Under the pieces are notes generated by a model. The model ran no database searches. It had not been told where the DNA came from and saw only the letters and a program-made list of their open reading frames with translations. Of a stretch of 64,000 nt of DNA, positions 29,312 to 37,417 are shown piece after piece. The DNA comes from Bacteroidales bacterium (GTDB taxonomy: Bacteria > Bacteroidota > Bacteroidia > Bacteroidales > P3). The stretch lies in assembly GCA_017645585.1 (NCBI GenBank), contig JAGCOF010000002.1, positions 1 through 64,000 of the forward strand, read 5' to 3'. Every line of letters begins with the position of its first letter. The first letter of the stretch is position 1. The position numbers and the translations under genes were made by a program.

Positions 29312-29342
29312 CAAAATTACACACTTTTTCCCACATGGCAAA
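29312..29342 (-). promoter_or_regulatory. promoter of the ROK-GH92 operon
   Basis: On the minus strand TTTG (29342-29339), 19 bases, then TAATTTTG (29319-29312), about 24 bases before the ROK start codon. The -33 element overlaps the U-tract of the terminator of the TM2 gene. Confidence 0.8.
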
Positions 29343-29376
29343 AAAAAAGTTGCACTCGAAACGAGCACAACTTTTT
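29341..29376 (-). terminator. terminator of the TM2-domain gene
   Basis: Read on the minus strand, AAAAAGTTGTGCTCG pairs with CGAGTGCAACTTTTT with two mismatches around a TTT loop and ends in a run of T. It lies 20 bases after the TM2 stop codon. Confidence 0.8.
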
Positions 29377-29395
29377 ATTGGTTCTAAATTGCAAT

Positions 29396-29827
29396 TTAGA
29401 TAATGCCGCCGAAGAGGGGCTGGGGGAAGGTGGCGGGGTCGAGGAGCCAGATAATGCCCTCGATGAGGCCAATGACGCCGGGAACGCCGGTCCAGAAGAA
29501 CACCAGGTGCAGGATGCCGTGCTTGGTGTCACCGGTGTAGAAGTGATGGATGCCGAAGTCGCCAAGGAAGATGGCGAGGATGGCGCCAACGATGGGGTCA
29601 CCACCGTTCTGGACATTGTCCAACTTGACCATACCGGTCTCAGTGGAGAAGGAGAGGTCTTTCAGCTGATCGAAATCAATGTTCTCAACCTCCTGCAGGT
29701 CGGCGAAGTAGTTGCCAATGGTGGCTTCCTGCTGGTTCTGCAGCTTGTCAAAATTCAGCTCGGTCTGAGCCATCGTCATGGTGCTCATCGCAAAGACGGC
29801 CGCGATTGCTAATACGATTTTCTTCAT
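29396..29827 (-). CDS. TM2-domain membrane protein
   Basis: The protein of 143 aa has a signal peptide (MKKIVLAIAAVFAMSTMTMAQ), a polar stretch, and a C-terminal TM2 domain: two membrane helices (about residues 80-98 and 104-125) joined by FLGDFGIHHFYTGD, the conserved family turn. The function of TM2 proteins in bacteria is not settled. The gene is monocistronic, with its own promoter (29892-29922) and terminator. Confidence 0.88.
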   Translation of the reverse strand: MKKIVLAIAAVFAMSTMTMAQTELNFDKLQNQQEATIGNYFADLQEVENIDFDQLKDLSFSTETGMVKLDNVQNGGDPIVGAILAIFLGDFGIHHFYTGDTKHGILHLVFFWTGVPGVIGLIEGIIWLLDPATFPQPLFGGII

Positions 29828-29891
29828 GATGTGTTGTTTTTTAAGTTGTTATGTTTTAGAATTACTTTATTTTACTTCAATCAATCAAGTG

Positions 29892-29922
29892 CAAAGATAA
29901 GTTAATTTTTCCAAACTGCAAA
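29892..29922 (-). promoter_or_regulatory. promoter of the TM2-domain gene
   Basis: On the minus strand TTTG (29922-29919), 19 bases, then TATCTTTG (29899-29892): an exact match to the Bacteroidota consensus. Confidence 0.8.
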
Positions 29923-30032
29923 GGAAAATTTATTTTTTAACATTTGGCGGTCTCATTCACACCTCCGGCACCGTCCCGCTTTCCGGCGGCCACGTCCACT
30001 ATCAGCCACTGATATATCCCTACTGTACTTTT

Positions 30033-30115
30033 TATCATCTCCTACCCTTCTCTTACTCAGGTAAGGGATCTGTTAGCGATAGGTAGGAGAAGAGTAAGAG
30101 TTGAGTAAGAGATGG
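30033..30115. repeat. 11-bp-period inverted repeat between divergent promoters (site P3)
   Basis: The left arm (30036-30057: CATCTCCTACC, CTTCTCTTACT) is largely complementary to the right arm (30081-30113: AGGTAGGAGAA, GAGTAAGAGTT, GAGTAAGAGAT), with 11-bp spacing of the repeated word. It sits in the 450-base divergent region between the TM2 gene and tsaD; I see no gene in that region. Confidence 0.7.
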
Positions 30116-30235
30116 TCCTGTATCATGCTGGCCTCAAAGGGGTTGCAAAAGGACTTTTCAGGGCATTTTCGAGAGTTTGATCACTTTTTGTGCAAAAACG
30201 ATAACAGGGGGTCGCGGGGCCATTATTATAAATAC

Positions 30236-30268
30236 TTGCAGACAATTGAAAAAAAATGTGTAATTTTG
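30236..30268 (+). promoter_or_regulatory. promoter of tsaD, giving a very short leader
   Basis: TTG (30236-30238), 22 bases, then TAATTTTG (30261-30268). The ATG is at 30278, so the expected transcript has only a few bases before the start codon. Confidence 0.65.
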
Positions 30269-30277
30269 CAGTCGATT

Positions 30278-31276
30278 ATGACTACTATTTTAGCTATAGA
30301 ATCCAGCTGCGACGACACGTCGGCAGCGGTGCTCCGCGACGACCGGCTGCTGTCGAATGTCATTGCAAGCCAGAAGGTTCACGAACAATACGGAGGCGTG
30401 GTGCCCGAGTTGGCCAGCCGCGCCCACCAGCAGAATATCATCCCCGTGGTCGACGCCGCCATCCGCCAAGCGGGCATCAGCAAGGAGGAAATCGACGCCG
30501 TGGGCTTCACCCGTGGCCCGGGATTGCTCGGCTCGCTGCTCGTCGGCGTCAGCTTCGCCAAGAGTTTTGCCACCGCCCTCGGCAAACCCCTCATCGAGGT
30601 CAATCATCTGCAGGCCCATGTGCTGAGCCACTTCATCGATCGTGGCGACCCCAAGCCTCAGTTCCCATTCATCTGCCTATTGGTCAGCGGCGGACACACC
30701 CAGATATTGCTGCTGCGCGACTACTTCGACATCGAGTGCCTGGGCACCACCATTGACGATGCGGCCGGCGAAGCCATCGACAAGGCGGCCAAAATCATGG
30801 ACCTTGGCTATCCGGGTGGCCCCGTCATCGACCGATTGGCCAAAGAGGGCAACCCCGACGCATACAAGTTCGCCACCCCCCATATCGAGGGCTACAACTA
30901 CTCATTCTCAGGTATCAAAACCTCGTTCCTCTACTTCCTGCGCGACCGTCTGAAGGAGGAGCCCAACTTTATCGAAGAGCACAAGGCCGACCTATGCGCC
31001 TCGATACAGAAGACCATCGTCAGCTTCCTGTTGAAGAAGGTGGAGCGCGCCGCCATCGACCACAAGGTCAGACAGGTGGCCATTGCCGGTGGCGTCAGTG
31101 CCAACTCGTTTCTGCGCAGCGAATTGCAACGCATCTGTGACAAGCACCATTGGCGAGCATTCATACCCCCCTTCCAATTCTGCACCGACAACGCCGCCAT
31201 GGTGGGCATCGCCGCCTACTTCAAGTATCTGAAGGGCGACTTTGCCGACATCAGCCTGCCCCCCTACACCAGATAA
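30278..31276 (+). CDS. tsaD: tRNA N6-adenosine threonylcarbamoyltransferase TsaD
   Basis: The 332-residue protein begins TTILAIESSCDDTSAAV, the ASKHA-fold nucleotide motif of the Kae1/TsaD family. It has the metal-binding HLQAH and SGGHTQ motifs, ELASRAHQQNI, and the C-terminal AGGVSANS and FCTDNAAMVG segments. It transfers threonylcarbamoyl to A37 of ANN-decoding tRNAs in the cytoplasm. Length is normal. The start at 30278 matches family N-termini; the open frame reaches back to 30101 but that extension is not conserved. The PorP-like gene follows after 2 bases. Confidence 0.96.
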   Translation: MTTILAIESSCDDTSAAVLRDDRLLSNVIASQKVHEQYGGVVPELASRAHQQNIIPVVDAAIRQAGISKEEIDAVGFTRGPGLLGSLLVGVSFAKSFATALGKPLIEVNHLQAHVLSHFIDRGDPKPQFPFICLLVSGGHTQILLLRDYFDIECLGTTIDDAAGEAIDKAAKIMDLGYPGGPVIDRLAKEGNPDAYKFATPHIEGYNYSFSGIKTSFLYFLRDRLKEEPNFIEEHKADLCASIQKTIVSFLLKKVERAAIDHKVRQVAIAGGVSANSFLRSELQRICDKHHWRAFIPPFQFCTDNAAMVGIAAYFKYLKGDFADISLPPYTR

Positions 31277-31367
31277 TAGTGAATAGTGAAACGAAAATAA
31301 AACGAACAACCTGTCGACTATCGTTTTACGTTGGTCTGGTTTTCACTTTTCATTTTTCACTTTTCAC
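31277..31367 (+). repeat. 7-bp-period inverted repeat at the tsaD-porP junction (site H2)
   Basis: Left arm: TAGTGAA (31277-31283), TAGTGAA (31284-31290), ACGAAAA, TAAAACG (to 31304). Right arm: TTTTCAC, TTTTCAT, TTTTCAC, TTTTCAC (31340-31367). The arms are complementary. The right arm encodes the signal-peptide core of the PorP-like protein. Confidence 0.8.
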
Positions 31368-32295
31368 TTGCGCTGAGGCACAGGACATCCATTTCTCGAT
31401 GATGGACCTCGACCCGCTGCTGTTCAACCCCGCTTATGCGGGCTTCTTCGACGGCACAGGTCGCTTCGGGGCCGTCTACCGCAACCAATGGGCCTCCGTC
31501 AGCACCCCCTTCCAGACACTAACCACCACCGCCGAGTTCAGCCTCATGCGCAGCGCTCGCAACCGCAACGGACTGAACGGCAGCCTGTGGGTCTCGGGCG
31601 ACCGCGCCGGCACCCTCGGCTACGGCTCCACCACCGCCAGCGCCATTGCCTCCTACTTCCAGGCCATCGGCAACGGCGACAACCTAATCTCCGTCGGCCT
31701 CGAGGCGGGCGTGGGGCAGTCAGGATTCAGCACCGAAGGCATCGAGATGACCGACGGCACCCAGAGCTTCCGCCGCACCCATGCCGCCTACCTCACCCTG
31801 GGTGCCGGCGCATCGTGGTTTTGCCAATGGAGTGAGACCTTATACACCAAGACAGGCTTCTCCATGCGCAACATCAACGAACCGGACATCAGCTACCTGG
31901 GCGTTTCCGACTCACGGCTGGCACGCAAGTGGAACCTCTACACCCGTGCCGAATGGCGCGGCTGGCCGCAGTGCAGCCTCTTGCCGGTGGTAGGCTTCCA
32001 GCACCAAGGCCAATTCAGCGAGTTGGTTTACGGCTGCGACGTGCGCTGGTATGTCAACGAGCGTCCACGCGACTACCTGGCCTTCAGCGCCGGCCTGCTG
32101 GCACGCCACGCCGATGCCGCCGCCATCAGCCTCGCCGTGCTCTGGCACGAGTGGACCTTCGCCTTCTGCTACGACGCCAACATCTCGCGTCTGGCCGAAG
32201 CCAGCCACACCCTTGGCGCCTTTGAGATTGGCATCCTCTACATGATCAGCAAGAAAGACAAGAAACACAGCGCCATACCGTGCCCCATCATTTGA
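31279..32295 (+). CDS. PorP/SprF-family type IX secretion outer-membrane protein
   Basis: The 338-residue protein shows the PorP/SprF N-terminus just after the signal peptide (AQDIHFSMMDLDPLLFNPAYAGFFDG, cleaved after AEAQ), then a beta-rich barrel to the C-terminus. PorP/SprF proteins accompany T9SS cargo bearing type B sorting domains, such as SprB. No ATG lies between the tsaD stop and the mature part; the GTG at 31279, 2 bases after that stop, gives a good signal peptide of about 35 residues and is the likely start. The signal-peptide core is encoded by a 7-bp repeat arm. The next gene (PD40/OmpA-like) forms the usual T9SS pair. Confidence 0.85.
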   Translation: MNSETKIKRTTCRLSFYVGLVFTFHFSLFTCAEAQDIHFSMMDLDPLLFNPAYAGFFDGTGRFGAVYRNQWASVSTPFQTLTTTAEFSLMRSARNRNGLNGSLWVSGDRAGTLGYGSTTASAIASYFQAIGNGDNLISVGLEAGVGQSGFSTEGIEMTDGTQSFRRTHAAYLTLGAGASWFCQWSETLYTKTGFSMRNINEPDISYLGVSDSRLARKWNLYTRAEWRGWPQCSLLPVVGFQHQGQFSELVYGCDVRWYVNERPRDYLAFSAGLLARHADAAAISLAVLWHEWTFAFCYDANISRLAEASHTLGAFEIGILYMISKKDKKHSAIPCPII

Positions 32296-32297
32296 AA

Positions 32298-32397
32298 GTG
32301 AAAAGTAAAAAATGAAAAGTAAAAGCCTCATACAGCTATTTCTCCGGCAGCCGATGCTCTACTGCCTGCTTTTTGCTTTTCACCTCTCACTTTCCTC
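32298..32397 (+). repeat. 7-bp-period inverted repeat at the porP-PD40 junction (site H3)
   Basis: Left arm: GTGAAAA (32298-32304), GTAAAAA, ATGAAAA, GTAAAAG (to 32325); the third unit supplies the ATG of the next gene. Right arm: TTTTCAC (32377-32383), CTCTCAC, TTTCCTC (to 32397), which encodes part of that gene's signal peptide. Confidence 0.8.
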
Positions 32398-33315
32398 ATC
32401 CCCTGCCCTGGCGCAGTACAATGTAACCCACATGGGGAAGCCCTACAACACAGCCGGCAGCGAGACAGGGGCCATCCGCGTAGGCGACACCATCCTCTCA
32501 TTCGCCTCCATGCCTCCTTCGTCGGACGGCGGCGTCTTCGGTTTCAACAACACCATCATGCAGCTCTACCAAGCCCGCATCTCGCGCGACGGCAAAGTGG
32601 CGCGCCCCAAACCCAACCGTTGGAACCTCAACAGCAAGAAAGACCACACCGGCAACCTGGCCGTCGACCCCGTAAGCAATGACCTCTACTTCACCCGCGG
32701 AGACGTGGAGACGCTGCGATGCGACATCTGGTTTGCCCAAAAGAAGAAGAAACGCGGCTGGGAAAAGCCCGTGCGGCTGCCCGGCGCGGTCAACCACAAA
32801 CAATACACCGCCACACACCCCACCGTAGGCCGCCTGAACGACAGCACGGTGCTGCTCTACTTCGTCAGCGACCGTTCGGGCGGCTATGGCGGCATGGACA
32901 TCTGGTACAGCATCATACGCAACGGCATGGCCGAAGAGCCTGTCAACCTGGGGCCGATGGTCAACAGCAGTGCCGACGAGTACACCCCTTTCTACGACCA
33001 GCGCAACGGCATCCTCTATTTCAGCAGCGACCGTGCCGGTGGCAAAGGCGGCTTTGACATCTACTGTGCCGTGGGCAGCCGCAACACCTGGCAGAAGGCC
33101 GAACCTGCGTGCGGGTGCCTCAACAGCGAGCAGAACGATCTCTACTTCACCATCACCGACTATGAGCCTGCCAGCGGCTTCCCCATCGGAGGCTACCTCA
33201 GTTCCAACCGCAAGGACAGCTACTTCCTCAGCGACTCCATGTGCTGCAACGACCTATATCGGTGGTCTATAGACAGCAGTATGTTGTCAGTAAATAAAGA
33301 CACCTTGCCTGATAC

Positions 33316-33337
33316 CTCTCACCTCTCACCTTTTCAC
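33316..33337 (+). repeat. 7-bp repeat at the frameshift (site H4)
   Basis: CTCTCAC (33316-33322), CTCTCAC (33323-33329), then CTTTTCAC, which is one base longer than the unit. The frameshift of the PD40 gene falls here. Confidence 0.8.
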
Positions 33338-33770
33338 ATTCCCCCTCGCACTCTTTTTCCACAACGACGAGCCCGACCCGCGCAGCCGCGACAGCGTGAC
33401 CACAGCCGACTATGCCGACTGCCAGCTGCGCTATGCCCTGCTGCGCAGCGAGTATCTGGCGCACCAGCACACTGCCGAGGACTCCGCACGGATGCAGCAG
33501 TTCTTTGACTCGTGCGTGGTGGGCAACTTCGAACAAGTGCAACAACTGTTCGACCACATCGAGACACAGCTCGACGACAACAAACGGGTGGTGCTCACAG
33601 TCAGCGGCTATGCCAGCCCCCTGTTCACCGACGACTACAACCACATCCTTTCGGCCCGCCGAATCGGCAGCTTTATTAATATGATACGCGCGTGGCGTGA
33701 CGGTCTTTTAGGCGATGCCATCAACGACGGACGTCTCCGCATCGTGCAGCAACCCAAAGGTGTCGACCAC

Positions 33771-33798
33771 TTCTCACCTCTCACCTCTCACCTTTCAC
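33771..33798 (+). repeat. 7-bp repeat near the 3' end of the PD40 gene (site H5)
   Basis: TTCTCAC, CTCTCAC, CTCTCAC, CTTTCAC in tandem. It is translated as SPLTSHLSP, close to the peptide (TSHLSPF) encoded by site H4 in the same gene. Confidence 0.8.
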
Positions 33799-33932
33799 CT
33801 TCACAAGACCCCGTCTACGGTCTTCCGGCCGCACAGTCGCGCCGCATTGAAATACTTTCCTGCGAAATATTTTAGTTTTTTTGTAAGATTTGAGGAAGTT
33901 TTGCGTCATATAGGTGTAAACGTCTGACGAAA

Positions 33933-34424
33933 ATGAACTGCGAACGCTTCCTCAACACCTTTCTGCCCCTGCAGCCCGCCATGCAGCTTGTGGCCGAGCG
34001 CCTGCTGCACTCCGCCGACGACGCGGAAGACATGGTGCAGGAAGCCTTCGTCGAACTTTGGGAAAACCGCGAAAAACTGCGACACATCGTCAACCTCGAA
34101 GGCTACGCCATGCAAACCGTCAAGAACCGCTGCCTCACGCTGCTGCGCAAACAGAAAGACTACACAAGCGACGACATCGACCGCCTGGGCGACATCAGCG
34201 ACGAAGAAGCCACCGCCGAGGCCGCACTCAACGAGGAGCGCTCTGTACTACTCGACCACATGATGCAGCGCCTGCCCGAAGTGCAGCGCCGAGCCGTGCA
34301 GATGCGCTACATCGACCAGCTGAGCCACGAGGAGATGCAACGCCAATTGGGCATGAGCAGCGCCAACGTCTACACCACCCTTTCACGCGCCGTCAGCGCA
34401 TTAAAAGCAATGAGCCATGAATGA
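33933..34424 (+). CDS. RNA polymerase sigma-70 factor, ECF subfamily
   Basis: The 163-residue protein has a region 2 (DDAEDMVQEAFVELWENRE) and a region 4 helix-turn-helix (LPEVQRRAVQMRYIDQLSHEE, then MSSANVYTTLSRAV). Length and layout are typical of short ECF sigma factors. The stop overlaps the start of the next gene, which looks like its anti-sigma factor, so the pair is probably translated together. The outer-membrane barrel gene after that may be a target or sensor. Confidence 0.92.
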   Translation: MNCERFLNTFLPLQPAMQLVAERLLHSADDAEDMVQEAFVELWENREKLRHIVNLEGYAMQTVKNRCLTLLRKQKDYTSDDIDRLGDISDEEATAEAALNEERSVLLDHMMQRLPEVQRRAVQMRYIDQLSHEEMQRQLGMSSANVYTTLSRAVSALKAMSHE

Positions 34425-35031
34425 CAAGGAATTAGAACAACTATTTGAAGCCAAGCGCACCACCAAGGCCAACCGCCGCCGACAGGAAGAGCTGGCCCGG
34501 ATGATCAACGCCAAAGCGAAGCACTCGCGCCCCCTGTGGCCTGTATGGGCTAGCGCTGTGGCGGCAGGCGTAGCCGTACTGCTGCTCACGCTGCCCACCC
34601 TGTTCCGCAGCGAGACGGTCGCCCCCGTGCAGGTGGCCCAGACCGAGGCTCCTGAAATAACCATCCTACCCGAGCCTACCCCAGAGGAAGTCCCTGCACC
34701 CCGCCCCATGCAGAAGGCAACCCAAAGGGCAGAGACAATAGAAACCATAGAGGAATTAGAGACTATAGAAACAATAGAGGAAATAGAAACTATAGAATCT
34801 ATAGAGTCTATAAACTCTATTGAAACTATCCATCCTGCCGAGCCCGCGCCCGTCGCTCCTCGCGTGCACCGCCGCAGCAGCACCATCCTGGCCTGCACCG
34901 AAGGCTGCAACATCATCACCGTTCCTGAAGACTCGCAGACCCAAAGCACCGACCTGCAGCAACTGCTGGCCGAAGCCTTCGGCTCCAAAAACAACGAACC
35001 CCTTACCTTGAAAACATTTGAATTAAAATAA
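34417..35031 (+). CDS. putative anti-sigma factor with one membrane segment
   Basis: The 204-residue protein overlaps the sigma gene by 8 bases. A basic N-terminal cytoplasmic part (about residues 1-44) is followed by a membrane segment (about residues 45-63) and a periplasmic part. This layout and position fit an anti-sigma factor, though no known domain is clear. The periplasmic part holds a Glu-Thr-Ile/Glu-Ser-Ile tripeptide repeat (about residues 107-140) encoded by 9-bp-period DNA (34736-34832), which is AT-rich against its surroundings. Confidence 0.7.
   Translation: MNDKELEQLFEAKRTTKANRRRQEELARMINAKAKHSRPLWPVWASAVAAGVAVLLLTLPTLFRSETVAPVQVAQTEAPEITILPEPTPEEVPAPRPMQKATQRAETIETIEELETIETIEEIETIESIESINSIETIHPAEPAPVAPRVHRRSSTILACTEGCNIITVPEDSQTQSTDLQQLLAEAFGSKNNEPLTLKTFELK
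34736..34832 (+). repeat. 9-bp-period coding repeat (ETI/ESI tripeptides)
   Basis: Units such as ACTATAGAA, ACAATAGAG, GAAATAGAA and TCTATAGAG follow each other in frame and encode Glu-Thr-Ile and Glu-Ser-Ile tripeptides. The period keeps the reading frame, unlike the 7- and 11-bp repeats elsewhere. Confidence 0.75.
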
Positions 35032-35044
35032 AACACCCGTCACC

Positions 35045-36376
35045 ATGAAACGCACAATCCATATCCTCAAAGACGCCACCAGTCTCCTCGGCACCGCCCT
35101 CATCCTCGGCCTCGCCCTCTTCATGACCTGCCGCGCCTCGGCACAGGACATCTACGAGATAGAACAGACCTTCGACCAGCCGTTCAACAATCTCGAAATT
35201 GACAAAGGCTGGGACGCACGCCTCATCCAGGCACCCAAAGGAAGCCCCACCACCGTGGTGCTCCAGACCCGCTGCGCCGACTTCTTCGAGGAGGGCAACG
35301 AGCCCAACATTATCGAAGCCAAGCATCTGGGACCCGTTGGCCACCTATGGCTGAAAGAAAACACGACAATGCCCAAGTCAACCGTTGTCGAGATACACAC
35401 CGCACAACCAATAAAATACCTAAAACTGTATAAGGGCGCCCGTCTCACCATCGAGCAGTACGACTTCGACTCGGTGGACCTCGACATCAGCGCCGACACC
35501 GGTGCCCTGCTCGTTATCGACACCATGAGCAACCTCGGCAATACCCACATCAGCTTGTACAACGCCACCCTCGACCTGGGCCGTGGCCACATCAAGGTCC
35601 TCAACATCTGGGCACATGGCAACAGCGTTGTCAAAAAAGGCAAACTATGGGCCGTCAACCAACGACTGTACCTAAGCAACGATGCCGTGAGCAACGTCAC
35701 CGCCTCCGACTCGGCCACCCACCTCTATGTCGACCGCAAGCGCTGGCTCAACAAGACAGACAAATTAAGAAGCCTCAGTCTCACTTTCGGCCTGGATTTC
35801 TCGATGCCGATTACCGGCACCGACAATGCCCGCTACGGCTCACCCTATAATACCAACCTTGACTTCGGGGCTTTCTGGCAGTTCACCACCAATGCCATCC
35901 CCCTCGGCGGTCGCTGGAGCCTGACCCCCGGCATCCAATTCGGGTATCACGCCTATCAGTTGGACAACATAGTGAAAGCCGAGGGCAACCACCTGGTGCT
36001 CGACGACAGCTATGGCACGAACGCCCCGCGACAGATGTTCGACTGTTTCGTCATCGGCCTCCCCGTCTCGGTCAACTACTCGTTCAGCAAGGCTTGGCAC
36101 GCTTTTTCCCAAGGCTTCTTCTTCAAACTCACACCCATGCTCAACTCCAAACAGATACTATACACCCAAAGCCTCAACGAGCACAACCATTGGACAAGAA
36201 GAGAGGACAAAGGGCTCGACGTGCTCAACCGCTTCAACCTGCGCGCCGCCGTGGGCTTGCACACAGGCCTGCTGGGTATCCGCAACATCGAGTTCTTCAT
36301 CGACCTGCTGCCCTCCTACAAGGCCTCGGCCGGTGCGCCGCAGACACGTATGATGGGTCTGGTCTACCACTTCTGA
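35045..36376 (+). CDS. exported protein with DUF2807-like and outer-membrane barrel domains
   Basis: The 443-residue protein has a signal peptide (cleaved after CRASAQ), a right-handed beta-helix-like N-terminal half resembling the DUF2807/GIN domain (about residues 40-230, with LYKGARLTIEQY and LDISADTGALLV), and a C-terminal half (about 240-443) that looks like a PorT-type eight-stranded barrel ending in aromatic YHF. It is third in the sigma/anti-sigma cluster, 13 bases after the anti-sigma gene, so it may act as the outer-membrane element of that system (inference). Confidence 0.7.
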   Translation: MKRTIHILKDATSLLGTALILGLALFMTCRASAQDIYEIEQTFDQPFNNLEIDKGWDARLIQAPKGSPTTVVLQTRCADFFEEGNEPNIIEAKHLGPVGHLWLKENTTMPKSTVVEIHTAQPIKYLKLYKGARLTIEQYDFDSVDLDISADTGALLVIDTMSNLGNTHISLYNATLDLGRGHIKVLNIWAHGNSVVKKGKLWAVNQRLYLSNDAVSNVTASDSATHLYVDRKRWLNKTDKLRSLSLTFGLDFSMPITGTDNARYGSPYNTNLDFGAFWQFTTNAIPLGGRWSLTPGIQFGYHAYQLDNIVKAEGNHLVLDDSYGTNAPRQMFDCFVIGLPVSVNYSFSKAWHAFSQGFFFKLTPMLNSKQILYTQSLNEHNHWTRREDKGLDVLNRFNLRAAVGLHTGLLGIRNIEFFIDLLPSYKASAGAPQTRMMGLVYHF

Positions 36377-36399
36377 CCACACGACTCACTGACACCCAC

Positions 36400-36494
36400 T
36401 GTTCGACGCTTGTTCTTCGATCGTTCTTTGGCCATTCTTTGGAAAAAGCAAAGAACGACCACAGAACGACCGAAGAACGTTCAAAGAAAGGCAG
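36400..36494. repeat. 11-bp-period inverted repeat between convergent genes (site P4)
   Basis: Eight units of 11 bp run without gaps apart from a 7-base centre: TGTTCGACGCT, TGTTCTTCGAT, CGTTCTTTGGC, CATTCTTTGGA on the left; AAGAACGACCA, CAGAACGACCG, AAGAACGTTCA, AAGAAAGGCAG on the right. Left and right halves are complementary. It could act as a two-way terminator here. Confidence 0.85.
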
Positions 36495-36513
36495 TAGTCA
36501 TGGAGGGGCCTCT

Positions 36514-37371
36514 TCAGCCCTGGAAGTGGGCCTTCAGGGCGTCGAGTTTGCGCTGCTTGCGGCGGTTCCAGATTTCGGTGATGAGTTTCTTAGTGCTGAG
36601 CGGGAAGTCGCTCTTCATCATCCAATCATAGTAGGAGGGCTCCTGTTCGAAGACCTGTTCGACGGGCTCGCCCTTGTGCTTGCCGAAGTTGAACACCTCG
36701 CGGTGCTTGGCGTCGTAGCCTATGTGGCCCACCAGGTCGGCCCATTGGCTGTTGGAGGTGAAGCGGCTGAGGGCGGCAATGTCGTTGACCACAGGCTGGC
36801 TGACCTTGCCCGTGCGGTCCTTGTAGTCCACGCCCTGGTAGCGGTCGAGCTGCGCCTTGAGCACCTCGTAGGTGGCAATGGTGTCGGCAGCGGCGCTGTG
36901 GGCATTCTCCAGGTCTTTCTGGCAATAGAACTTATAGGCGGCCACGAGGGTGCGCTGCTCCATCTGGTGGAAGATGTTCTGCACGTCGACCAGGCGACGC
37001 TGCTTGAGGTCGAAGTCGATGCCGGCACGCAGGAACTCCTCGACCAGCAGCGGCACGTCGAATTTGTTGCTGTTGTAACCCGCCAGGTCGGCGTCACCGA
37101 TGTATTCAAGCAAGCTGGGCGCCAGCTCGCGGAAGGTTGGCTTGTCGGCCACGTCGGCGTCGGTGATGCCGTGCACGGCGGTGGTCACCTCGGGGATGTG
37201 GATGGTCTGGCCGTTCTCGTCGGCAGGGCGCACGCGCTCCACACGGGTGTCGGTAGTGCCGTCGGGCATCACCTTGTGGAGGCAAATCTCCACGATATGG
37301 TCGTGACCCACCTGTACGCCGGTGGTCTCGAGGTCAAAGAAAATGATAGGTTTGGTGAGATTGAGTTCCAT
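36514..37371 (-). CDS. DnaQ-like 3'-5' exonuclease
   Basis: The 285-residue protein has the exonuclease motif I (IIFFDLETTG) near the N-terminus, motif II (AGYNSNKFDVPLL), and a motif III region with HSAAADT. A C-terminal region has FNFGKHKGEPV, a short domain often attached to DnaQ-type nucleases in Bacteroidota. It probably trims DNA or RNA 3' ends; the exact role is unknown. I start at ATG 37371; the longer frame to 37590 overlaps kdsA and is not conserved. Last gene of the minus-strand group with kdsA. Confidence 0.88.
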   Translation of the reverse strand: MELNLTKPIIFFDLETTGVQVGHDHIVEICLHKVMPDGTTDTRVERVRPADENGQTIHIPEVTTAVHGITDADVADKPTFRELAPSLLEYIGDADLAGYNSNKFDVPLLVEEFLRAGIDFDLKQRRLVDVQNIFHQMEQRTLVAAYKFYCQKDLENAHSAAADTIATYEVLKAQLDRYQGVDYKDRTGKVSQPVVNDIAALSRFTSNSQWADLVGHIGYDAKHREVFNFGKHKGEPVEQVFEQEPSYYDWMMKSDFPLSTKKLITEIWNRRKQRKLDALKAHFQG

Positions 37372-37417
37372 AGGCTCTTTGATAGCATGTCTATTGTCAC
37401 GAGAACAATTAGAACCA

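Larger units (their letters stand above)
32312..33875 (+). pseudogene. PD40-repeat/OmpA-like T9SS partner, frameshifted
   Basis: Frame 1 (32312 to about 33335) gives a signal peptide ending SPALAQ and a WD40-like beta-propeller with PD40 motifs (YFVSDRSGGYGGMDIWY, LYFSSDRAGGKGGFDIY). A second frame continues to 33875 with FPLALFFHNDEPDPR and a C-terminal region ending QSRRIEIL, as in OmpA-associated PorE-like proteins. The frames meet in a 7-bp repeat (CTCTCAC CTCTCAC CTTTTCAC, 33316-33337). Removing one T from the TTTT run restores one frame of about 520 codons. The gene is either truly frameshifted, phase-variable, or a read error. It follows the PorP/SprF-like gene, its usual T9SS partner. 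Confidence 0.8.
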
